This document shows positions 31,802 through 42,400 of a stretch of DNA of 64,000 bases, in pieces. A program made the translations under genes and the position numbers. The stretch spans positions 11,579,694-11,643,693 of the forward strand of contig NC_135552.1 of assembly GCF_964340395.1 (NCBI RefSeq). Reading direction: 5' to 3'. The notes below the pieces were generated by a model. It was given only the letters and a program-made list of their open reading frames with translations. It was not told the origin of the DNA and ran no database searches. Each line of letters opens with the position of its first letter. The first letter of the stretch is position 1. This stretch comes from Glandiceps talaboti (Eukaryota; Hemichordata; Enteropneusta; Spengelidae).

Positions 31802-34800
31802 ATGGCAGCAAGTACTTGGACTTTTGTTTTCACTGTGGTTGTTGTTCTATTGTCGTGTGTTCATGTGACCAGCAGTAAACCCAACGTTGTTATACTCTTT
31901 GCTGATGATGTGGGGTATGGCGATTTAGGGTGTTACGGACACCCGACATCATATACACCAAACTTAGACAGAATGGCCGATGAAGGACTTCTTTTGACTT
32001 CCTTCTACAGTGCTGCAAACTTATGTAGTCCGTCAAGGTAAATGGTTGATGATAATATTTTTGATCAAACAGCTGTGCGGTGGCCCATAATCCATATATA
32101 TATATATATTTATGAAATTGTCAAATTTTAATAGTGAAGTCAGTAGAAACATGAGAAACGCATTAGTAACTTCGCTGTATTATTTAATATTGCTCATTGT
32201 TTTACAGTGGAAGTTAATGAAACAAAAGTGATATGTTTGTCAGTGTGCTCTGTCAGTGCAGTGTGTGTGTGACCTTTGTTTTAAAGTTAAGGTTTTGGAA
32301 CCCAGTGACATATCTAAGGGTTTTCCAAACCTTAGCAAAAACATGAAAACACTGTCAGTCATTTCATGCAACTATTAAATTTATAAAGTGAAGATCTTGT
32401 AAAAAAAAGAGAAGATCTTAATGTGTAGTGTGTGTGTGTGTGTGTGTGTGTGTGAGTGTGCATGCATGCATGCATGTGCATATGCAAGTGTGTGTATTGT
32501 GTCTGTCTGTGTCTGTGTCTGTGTATTGTGTCTGTGTCTGTGTCTGTGTCTGTGTCTTTAAATATACTTCCTGTTCATTGGTAATAATCAATATACGATA
32601 TTATACATGTAAATTGTATATGTGTGATTTTCTTCAGAGCTGCCTTGTTGACTGGTCGGTATCACATTCGTTCTGGTATCTATCCATTTGTGTTAAGTCC
32701 AGATTCCACAGGTGGTCTCCCACGAAATGAGACAACGATTGCTAAGATATTGAAGCAGCAAGGTTATAAGACGGCTATGATTGGTAAATGGGATCTTGGC
32801 ATCGGTAAAGACTTGGTACACTTCCCAACACATTACGGATTTGACAAATATTACGGCATTCCATATGTTCATGGTGCGTGCCCATGTGAGAAATGCTTCT
32901 ATCCAGATCTTGGCTGCCAGTGGAGTGTAATGGGTGGGGATAAATGTGGATACAGTAACACATACTGTCCTCTGTATCAGAACACCAAACTCATCGAACA
33001 GCCTGCTGACCTTTTAACCCTCATGGAGAAATATGCTGACTTTGCAAAACAAGTAATTTCAGAGAGTGCCAGTAGTGGCAATCCCTTTTTTCTTTACTAT
33101 GCATATAATCACTGTCATTTCCCACAGTTTGCTGGGAAACGATTCCGGAATTTTACCCAGAGAGGGATATATGGCGATTCCCTTGCTGAAATAGACTGGA
33201 GTGTTGGCCAGGTTATTGAACAACTTAGAGCGAGTGGGGTAGAAAATAATACTCTGGTCTTCTTCACTTCAGACAATGGGTAAGTAGGAATAATTAGGTA
33301 TATTAACTATATATTCATGTGTTCACCCTCAGGAGAGGGGAGGGTAGGGGAAAGAGAAGGGGTACTACAATAGGAGGAGAATGGAGATGTGCCACACAGA
33401 TGGGTCACTCTTTTCACAAAATCCCTAAGCATGGGTCCACGTTTCAGTCTAAAAATTCAATAATAATGAATATATTTGTTGTTTATTTTATGGTCCATTT
33501 ATTGTACAATATGTCATGACATGTGTACAGGTGGATGTGACTTGTATATTTTGTATTTTGCATAACTGAATATTTGTATATATATAACTTGCATAACTTA
33601 TATATATGTATATTGTTATTGTGGGTATTTTTAGACAAAATGATTCAAGTTGAAAGATATTATTCCCCCCAATATTTTTCCTCGTTCAGCCAAGGAAAAC
33701 ATGAGTACCTGACCTATTAGGGTAGCTAGACTCGTAGTGACAACCCTTAGGTCACAAGTATTTTCCAGCTGATTGAAGAAAAATGTTGGCAAATAACATT
33801 ATTATATCAGTGCCAGTAATATCAAAGAAGTATCAGAATGGTTATTTTGAACAGTTTGACTCATATTTTGAACACAGCTGAACCAGTGATGTAGACACAC
33901 GTTGTCATGACATAGATGCGTGTTGTCGTGACATAGAATGACCAGTGTATATATATTCCATATTTTTTGTTCTAAATGGCTTGTGCATGGTATAATAAAG
34001 GTTAAATAAACAATGTCAATCTTAGACGGATATATTTGTCGTTATTGAAGACATTGTCCACCTATCACCATAAGTTATGTATTACACACTGTGACAGACT
34101 AATTGCGTGTCTAGTCTTTGGAATAAAATCATGTCATTTGTAATCCTAACCATCTCTGTGATCTGTTACAGTGCTGCTTTGAGAGACATGTATTATGGGG
34201 GAAGTTCAGGAATGTTAAAATGTGGTAAAGCTACAACATATGAAGGAGGACATCGAGTTCCTGCCATTGCATACTGGCCAGGTAAATCATCATCATACTT
34301 TATGTTGGTCTGAGCCTATAGGTAGTACTGTACTTCCTATACCATTATTGTTGCAATGAACACATCATAGGAATATAGTTTCAGGTGTTTGCAGAATCTC
34401 GGGAAACAAAGATAAATTGAAGCCAAAAGAGGAAGAGGAGGAGGTTGATTGTTGAAAGAGTAAATTGAAAGCTGTATATGAGTAATCAAACATACTTATT
34501 TGGAACATTGTAATATACGATTATGCAACAGAAGTTTAATACAGAACTTCATGATACGTGAGTACCAGTGTGGTGTACTCTGGGTATTTGCACAACTACT
34601 TACAGCATTCTCTGAATGAGTGAAAGTGCAGCAGAAAATAATTAGTTTCGTATGGTTTTCACATTTGTCCTTTTTACCAGGTCAAATCACACCAGGTCAA
34701 AGGTCGACAGAGTTCTCTACAACTTTAGATCTGCTACCAACTATCACTAAACTAAGTGGTGGTACTCTTCCCACAGCTACAATTGATGGTTTAGATATAT

Positions 34801-34966
34801 CATCGGTTCTATTCCAGCAGGGAAAGGTACGAATAACAATGAACTTATATATAGTTATTTCTGTGTGGATGTATACATTCTCAATTCAATACTATGTGAT
34901 ACACACTGGAATGTCTTGATTATGTGTAACTGAGAAACATGGATGGTAAGATCAATCAATCAATTT

Positions 34967-35056
<90 letters not shown>

Positions 35057-36161
35057 TTTTTTTACTATAGTGTCATCTCCAGAGCAATGATATGTTCAGT
35101 ATTGCTGACTGGCAAAAGCACACCATAGGCTTTGGTGAACAAATAGTCGTAGATTTGTTGTGAAACAATCAGACTGGAGGCTTTGTGAATGTCAATTGGC
35201 AAAGAGCTATAGTTATGAAATGATATCGTGTGTTGGTTTGCTCTTTCTGCACTCTTTTTATCAGTGCTGACAGAGAGGGCAGTATGATAATATATCATAG
35301 TTTACAGACTATAGACATCATTGAACGTAATAGGTATTAACAAGACTTGATCACCCCTGAACACAACAAATTGCCAAGGAGATTTGAAAATCAGTTTGAC
35401 CATTGAAATACTAATATTTCTGAAATATACTGTTTTAGTCTCTATTTGTTTTTAGAGACTAGATTTTTGTAATTTAAGTTTGTTTATATTTGTTCTTTTT
35501 CTCTTAATGTGATTTTAATAATCCACTGGTATACATTACATGTACTAAAATACATACATACATACATACGTACGTACGTACGTACGTACATACATACATA
35601 CATATATACATACATAAATAAATATGATTCAAGCAAAGTGAATTTTGATAAATTCTGAAAAAAAGTAGACAGAAAGAAATTCCCTTTTTGCCAAATATCA
35701 GCTCTTGTCTACATATCTGAATTCTTCGACAATTACATTTCTGTTGTTTTTCTTACGTTTTACAGAGTCCAAGAGATACAATGTATTATTACTCTGCATT
35801 CCCAGATCAGAAGATTGGTGCATACGCTGTACGCTACAAAAACTACAAGGCCCATTACTACACTGAAGGTTCACCACAGTCTGGAATGTACAATACAGAC
35901 TCTGATTGCCATCCTAATAACACTGTCCGTCATGATCCTCCTATCCTGTTTGACCTGGATTCAGATCCAGGAGAATTGTATAATCTGAATACGCAATCAC
36001 AATATGAACATGTTCTCAAAAATATCAATGATATGAAGGTGAAATTTGAAGCTAAAATGACATGGGGAACAAGTCAAGTTAACAAACCTAAAGACCCTAA
36101 ACTTGAACCCTGTTGTAAACCAGGCTGTTCACCATTCCCAACATGTTGTAGGTGCGACTAA
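31802..36161 (+). CDS. ARSA: Arylsulfatase A (five exons), atypical active site
   Basis: Lysosomal sulfatase family that removes 3-sulfate from sulfatides. Exons 31802-32037, 32638-33279, 34172-34281, 34681-34826 and 35766-36161 join in phase to 509 aa (human ARSA 507). A signal peptide occupies about 1-25. The metal ligands D35/D36 sit in [10 protein letters not shown]. The formylglycine site is C75 in CSPSR, split by the first intron, followed by AALLTGR. Other expected active-site residues are K129, H239 (NHCHFPQF), D291/N292 and K312 ([10 protein letters not shown]). The Cys-rich end ([15 protein letters not shown]) is diagnostic of ARSA. Oddity: residue 131 is Asp (GKWDLG) where sulfatases have the catalytic His (GKWHLG; human H125). 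A single base change, CAT to GAT, would account for it. Possible explanations are a real substitution with altered activity, a pseudoenzyme, or a sequencing error. The stop codon runs directly into a poly(A) tract. Confidence 0.95.
32428..32560. repeat. (GT)n/(GTCTGT)n microsatellite
   Basis: GT array then TGTCTG hexamers in arylsulfatase intron 1. Confidence 0.9.
34562..34642 (-). repeat. Dispersed repeat, reverse copy
   Basis: On the minus strand it reads TTTTCTGCTGCACTTTCAC and then AGAGTACACCACACTGGTAC, matching 25160-25275. Arylsulfatase intron 3; it ends about 40 bp before exon 4. Confidence 0.6.
34955..35055. repeat. (CAAT)n microsatellite
   Basis: About 24 tetranucleotide units in arylsulfatase intron 4. 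Confidence 0.95.
35553..35625. repeat. (TACA)n/(TACG)n microsatellite
   Basis: Symmetric TACA-TACG-TACA block in arylsulfatase intron 4. Confidence 0.9.
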
Positions 36162-36237
36162 AAAAAAAAAAAAAAATATTTTGAACTTAACACATAACCA
36201 AGGGTTCTAGATATTTATGAGTAACATTCCACTGGCC

Positions 36238-36540
36238 AGGTCTGCTAGGGGTGTGCGGCCAATGCTGTCAACCATAGACCCATTTTGACCAAAAACCAAT
36301 ACCCCATTTTAGACCAATATACAAATCACTAATATGAAAATGCCAACCAGTGAATTAGCTGGGTGAAATTTCGAGGGAAATTCTGAAGTGGACAAGAATT
36401 TATTTTAGACCAAAAAAATAAAAAATTGTGTAAAGTGGACTCATTTTAGACTCCATATCTATAGCAATACAGTACCCATTTTAGATCAAGGGGCGAAAAA
36501 CCCAACCCTAAAGGCCGGCACATATACGTATACCCAATAA
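36238..36540 (+). repeat. Dispersed non-coding repeat after arylsulfatase
   Basis: Repeated CCATTTTAGACCA-type phrases (36292, 36305, 36443, 36477) end in GGCCGGCACATATACGTA. It looks like a degenerate short-unit repeat common in marine invertebrate DNA. A candidate arylsulfatase polyadenylation signal (AATAAA) follows at about 36638. Confidence 0.45.
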
Positions 36541-37470
36541 GCGAGAGTATGGATTATGGATTTAAGGATTATGGAGAATAAACTTCCTGATGTCTACCAT
36601 CATAAGTGGAAAGTACAATATTCTCTGTTGTAATGAAAATAAATTTCTCTGTACAACTCGGAGAGATGTTTGAATTCTATGAGGGAATTTTAATAGTATG
36701 TTATCTTGCTGTAAATCAATTTTGAAAACTCTACATTTCCTCAGAAAAACATGGAGATCATAATTTTTTTTTCTGACTGTGTCCTATTCACCTTTTGATT
36801 TCTAAATAAAAGGTAGGAAAACCTGTATTCACTTTGGTACCTGACTTTAAGTTGTTATTTCCACCTGTAAATCAGAACACCATACATGACAACATAGAGG
36901 GCGCTGTTTACTGTCATGCCGACGTCTTGTCTGCATAGGTGTGATACAAGTATAGTTTTTGTACTGTTTGCACAAATTCTTGATAAAGTATATATTGATA
37001 GCGTTTTCTAAAACTACTTTCAGAATAATGAATTAAAGAACGAAAGAAAAACACGGGTCACGGTTGAACGTTGACTGAGCTCTCCCAAAAATTTTGTCAT
37101 TTTTATGTCAAAGTTGATCAGACTTGTGCACGATACTGATATAGAGGTAATGGGGGTGGGCCTCGAAGTTTGAAAAGGCCAAATTGGCTGTTTTGTTGCT
37201 CCACAAAAACTGGAAGAACTGACGTTACTATTCTTAACGTGGACATATGGTAATGAGCTACTGTACAGGCTGGTGGCATGCCTCGTCGTTTGTGGTATCA
37301 CCGTAGCTGGAGGTAATCTAGTGAGTTTTTTGTGTGTAGACTTTTCCTTCAATTGGTTGGAAACTACGAATAGGATATGTCTAGTACAAGATGTGAATAC
37401 ATGTATCCAGTATTGATTTTTATCAATAGTTTGTGAAAATTCGTTTTTGGCCAAAATTAACTCGGCCTAC
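36541..37470. other. Intergenic, no gene supported
   Basis: A 144-codon minus-strand frame (37020-37454) has no recognisable motif. It may be antisense to the upstream part of the LINE fragment that follows. Confidence 0.35.
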
Positions 37471-37544
37471 TCAGCACATGACCAGGTGTTTACATGTTAT
37501 GGTATGTCAGCAATTGCCGGATCTGAAGATGCTTCATTCGGTTA

Positions 37545-37815
37545 GCAAACACCTTGTTTACCGATTATTACAACTATATGTGGTGATGTAGAGTTGAATC
37601 CTGGCCCAGAGAAGGATATCATCAAAGCCTTGGAGGCTGATCTTATAAGCTTACAGGTGAAATTAAAAAGTCAAGTACCCGAATCAGAGAAGAACTTCTC
37701 GAACTGAAAACCACACAAAAACAACTGTCGGAGAACTATGCAAAGTTGAGTCAGGACCTTGTGTCAATTCACGACTCTGTGAATAAGTTAAATGACGAAG
37801 TAAAAACAGAAAACG
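37545..37815 (+). pseudogene. Non-LTR retrotransposon ORF1 fragment with 2A-like motif
   Basis: After an in-frame stop, the frame reads through CGDVELNPGP at 37579-37608. It matches the 2A ribosome-skipping consensus DxExNPGP. Such motifs are known at the N termini of ORF1 in some CR1/L2/Crack-type LINEs of sea urchins and amphioxus. A heptad-rich coiled-coil segment (REELLELKTTQKQLSENY) follows but needs a frame change near 37670-37680, so the copy is broken. No endonuclease or reverse transcriptase follows, so it is a truncated fragment. Confidence 0.65.
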
Positions 37816-38135
37816 GTATCAAGACATCTACCTTGGCAAAATCATGACTGATAAGTGGCAATTTCAGCCCGAACAAGTAAGAACTTTTTTTTTTCAGGAT
37901 TTAAAATTTGGTTTGATTCATCTCGTCAAATAATAATCAAAATAATATTTGGTCCGACGTCCGTTACAATTTTAACATGCAAATTGTGGGCGAAAGTGAA
38001 ACGAAAGCGAATGATTGATATAAAGCGATATATCGTGATTTTTAGTTCCGAATGTAGTTACCTCAATAGAATTAAACACATTACTTTCAATTTTGAAACG
38101 AAGCAAATATATGTTCAGCCCCTTTCTTCAGGTTG
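37813..38135 (+). repeat. Long direct repeat flanking the OLAH gene, copy 1
   Basis: Starts GGTATCAAGACATCTACCTT and is nearly identical to 45047-45390, in the same orientation, with small indels. The pair brackets the whole thioesterase gene. Confidence 0.85.
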
Positions 38136-38480
38136 TTTGTTATTACATTTGTATCTTAGACCACTACTAGCTTCATTAGTGGTCTGAGGTGTAGTGAATG
38201 GGTTCTAACATGCAGTGCCCTCAGCGATGAAAGTGGGAACAGTACGACCATGTCAGACAGATAGTAGTCGGAAAACAGGTACGGAAGTGTATGCATCCTC
38301 AGTCAGCCGGGTTAGTTGTACGTCTTTGGAACTGGCCTTCGAACTTGTTTTGGGACATTTGAAGACTCTGAAGACACCATGCCATCTTTGGAGACATTTC
38401 ATCCAGAGACTTTACACTATTCCTTTTGTGGGTTTATTGTGAATTTAAGAGACAATAAACCGTGTTCAAAGTTTTAATAG
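38136..38480 (+). repeat. Retroelement 3'-end-like segment
   Basis: Has a hairpin (AGACCACTA...TTAGTGGTCT at 38158-38187) and ends with GACAATAAACCGTGTT, which includes an AATAAA. I infer the tail of a retroelement or a solo LTR; termini were not defined. Confidence 0.3.
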
Positions 38481-39124
38481 TGTTTTTTTTCTTCAGATTT
38501 AGAAGGTTTAGTATTATGGGATATGCATTAAATTAAGAAATGGGTTGGAAATGGTGCATAGAATCACAACTTTGTATTTTTAAAAGTTTGAAGATTGTGA
38601 TGCAGGCAAATATACAATAGTGACTGTGTCATATATTATCCTAATTAGTCTAGTCAATCTAGCGAAACCCTTGGTTCAAACCTTGAACTAATTGCAACAG
38701 AAATTATATTTAGTGCGTCTTGCTCAGAATTTTATGCTGAACAACATAAAAAATCTAGAAAAATCTAATTGGTGGAACATGGTTAAAAATGAGCTTTTTA
38801 ATTATTGGCTAATTAGTATATGCATGAGTCATGATGACATACTGTGTGTGTAAAAACCCTGACAAGTAAAGTTTTTTTGACTTATTTATTGTTTACTGGA
38901 TAAGCATTTTTAAAACTGTACATTTGCGCTACAACACCATTGGTGCTGGAAATATATTTACTGTGAGCTTGTTCTAGTTCCCCAGGAGGCTTTCTTTTCA
39001 GCTTCATTAAATGTTTCCATTCTCTAACATGTCATATTGCACAAAGCCAGACATTTCTGTTGATAGTGTCATATGAGCATAATGGTTTCATATGTGTTTT
39101 TTAAAAACAAGTTTTGATGATACC
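38481..39124. other. Intergenic, no gene seen
   Basis: AT-rich sequence without recognisable features. Confidence 0.5.
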
Positions 39125-39388
39125 GGAGACTTGTCTTGGTGTTACCATCTCAAGAAGCTCTCTAGCCCAGAGACTTGTCTTGGTGTTACCATCTCAAGAA
39201 GTTCTTTAGCCTAGAGACTTGTCTTGATGCTACTATCTCAAGAAGCTCTCTAAGCCAGAGACTTGTCTTGATGTTACCATCTCAAGAAGTTCTCTAAGCC
39301 AGAGACTTGTCTTGGTGTTACTATCTCAAGAAACTCTCTAGCCTAGAGACCTGTTTTTGGTTTTACTATCTCAAGAAACTCTCAACAC
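39125..39388. repeat. 44-bp minisatellite, six copies
   Basis: The unit GAGACTTGTCTTGGTGTTAC then CATCTCAAGAAGCTCTCTAG repeats every 44 bp. A single inverted copy of the same unit is at about 54385-54432, so it is a dispersed sequence that amplified here, just past the OLAH stop codon. Confidence 0.85.
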
Positions 39389-39499
39389 CCAACCAAGGCT
39401 TTTGATCTGTTCTGAATTTCATATTACCACTGTCAGTGCCTAAAGATCCTCTCACATTCGGGACACCTAAATTGTTCTGTTTTGCTTTTTTGAGTTTTG

Positions 39500-42400
39500 T
39501 CAACAAATATCTAGCATATCATTGATGTGAAATATTTGGGTGATATAGTCCACTAATTTCTTCTCATTGTCTTTGTCAAAAAGATAGAAATGCCCACCAG
39601 GCATCATTTGTGAGGTAAAATCTCCTTTGGAAAGCTGGCCCCATGCTGTGGAGAAAAGAAACAACAAACAATGAGTATACATGTATTAGTGCTGGTATGT
39701 ATTGACAAATTTGGTGTAAAATTCTACGAGTATAAAGTTGGTGTCAGATTCAGATTTAGATTCAGGTAGCGTCATACTGAGCATCATATTGAGCATCAGA
39801 TAGCGTCAGATCCAAAGACACCTGACAGACTCAATCAAACCTGAAATAATACCATTGAGACTACAGGGAAAGATTCTGCTTACCTTTTGATGGAAGTTGC
39901 AATATCTCTGCTTGCACAAATTTTAAATTTCAAATTTCAAATTTTGAAAAATGGCAACATATTACTTACATAAACTTAATTTTTACTGACCCCTTTACTG
40001 ATGCCATGTACATTATTAGCAAAATGTATCAACCAACGAACATACATACAGTGGCTGAACTTGGGCTATCAATGTCTCGGTGGCAAGTATTTCAACTCTA
40101 TTTCACGTATTTTTCCCAAATAAAAATTGTGCAAGCAGAGACATTCCAACTTCCATCAAAAGGTTGCATTGCAAAATCTTTCCCTGTAGTCTCAATGGTA
40201 TTATTTCAGGTTTGAGTGAGTCCATTGGGTGTCTTCGGATCTGATGCTATCTGACGCTCGATATGATGCTATCTGAATCTGAATCTGAATCTGACGCCAA
40301 CTTTATACTCATTAAAATTTTGGCAAGGCTTTTGGTAACTTTTTGTTCTACAATGGTGATGTTTGTATTTGTTTTCCTTCAGTTTAAAACAAGATTCAAA
40401 TTCTGCAAATACCTGTGTTTTCTACTCTTTGATCTCACATTTCTATCATAACATATAAGAGCGCTGTAAAAGCGCCCTCAACGATGAACATCAGCCTATC
40501 TTAATATAATGAGCTGATATGCACTTACCTTTGAGGTCATGAGGTCGGTCTTCTGTACCATCAAATACAGTCACTGGACATGTCAGAACTGGACCAGATG
40601 CTGGTAATACATAACTACCAAAAGGAAAATCAAATACAACATTTAAAACTTAAGAAAGAAACCAGAATTATAATATCAAAAGTCACTTTTACTTGATTTG
40701 ATGTGATGATGTAAATTGTAAAATAATGATAACATATACATGTGACCGTATTGTCGTATTTATGTCTACTCAAGGGTTAGGCCAGACTGCTCTTATACAC
40801 ATTCTTGATGATGGATGCCCAAGCAGAAATCATTACAAATTTGGTCAAAACTCCAGATGTTTACAAATTGACTACAGTAATTGAAAGAGTCATATGCAAG
40901 GCTTAAAATCAAAGCAACTGAGATGGTTACTTTTGTATACTTGATAATGAACACTATAAATGAGTCGGGGGGGGGGGGGGGGGGTACTCCCATAGAAAGG
41001 GTATATACGTATGTACTGCGGTTTTGACCCCCCTTGTTCAACTAATGTAGACTTTTGAGTCTTGATTTTTAAAGCATTATGTAGAGGTTTGACCCACCTC
41101 TTTGAATGCACGTACGACTTTTGACCCCATATTTTGAATACGGTTGTTTCCATGGGGTGTTTTCAGTCATCATTTTTCAATTTTTGTAGAGTTTGTGGTT
41201 GTAATTTTTGTCCACCAGGATACATATGTACCCATTACCCACCCAAGTACCCCCCCCCCCAGGAAATGAGTAAGTGAATTCTTTTTACATCTTAGAGGAA
41301 CAGCTATGGGTATCATACAAATTTAAAAGTATTTTAAAATCATGTCTATGCTGAAACCAGAGGTGAGAAAACAGTAACATAAAGAAAAGTGAAAGTGAAG
41401 AACAGATCTGCAGCACATGATTTGTAAACTTACTCATAATTTTCTATGATTTTAAAATCTGCTTTCAGAGTTGGTATAAATATTTTCATTAATTCTGCAT
41501 TGTTGGCAACTTCTTTTGGAGTACCACCAATTTGTTTAATTCTCTCTACAAACTCCTTGTCTGGCAAACTGGATAGATTTAGTCGACTGGATTTCCTTAA
41601 TTCAGACTGTAAAAGTAAAAAAATCCATAAAGTTATGTGTACTAAAATTTACAGTAGTAACAAAAATGGTATTTACTTCCATGTTTCTCATGACCACACA
41701 GACACAACCTTTCTTGAATCTAAAAACAAAAATAGCGCCCTCTATGGCAAGATAAAAAAATAACCCAACTTCATTGCTGGTGAGATAATGGCACGACAAA
41801 CATGCATTTGTAGACAAAATCACTCTCACCTTTAATAAATCATATGAGGTCACAGAATCAAAACTTCATAAATTGGTACCTCATTAGTAAGTAAAATGTT
41901 TTGACATCGGAGTATATGCACAAATTTCACAACTTTGGTTTTGCTAATATGGTAAACATTGATTAGTGGTATTGTAATTTCGGTATCATTACTGATTGCT
42001 ATAGCATTAACTCTTATAGAGAAAGAAATTCATGCAAAACATTTTGATACACAGATTTTTCGGCATGAAAGACAAAATGAGAGAGTAACATTAGAATAAC
42101 ATAGATTGTACTCACATGTGGGGCTGAAGTTCCTGACACTATTAGATGGACAGGTTCTATTTGGTAATTCTTTTTTAAATGAAGTGCAATTTCAAAACCT
42201 ATGTGGGCTCCCATACTGAAAATACAAAATGTATATTAGTGAACAGGAATGATTCATACAGCCCAAACATCCCTGGGTAGCTTACACTGTGTTTTTGTTA
42301 CGAGGCACACTAGTTTCAATACTTAGCACAACACTCTCATTTCTACCAGATCTCCATTTATACAGCTATGCTGACTGTTATGGGCACAACCATGGTTCAA

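Noticed and set aside
37020-37454. 144-codon minus-strand frame
   Set aside because: No recognisable domain and repeat-rich surroundings; kept only as an intergenic note.
38136-38480. A complete second LTR element
   Set aside because: Only a 3'-end-like segment with AATAAA; no matching LTR partner, primer site or pol sequence found.
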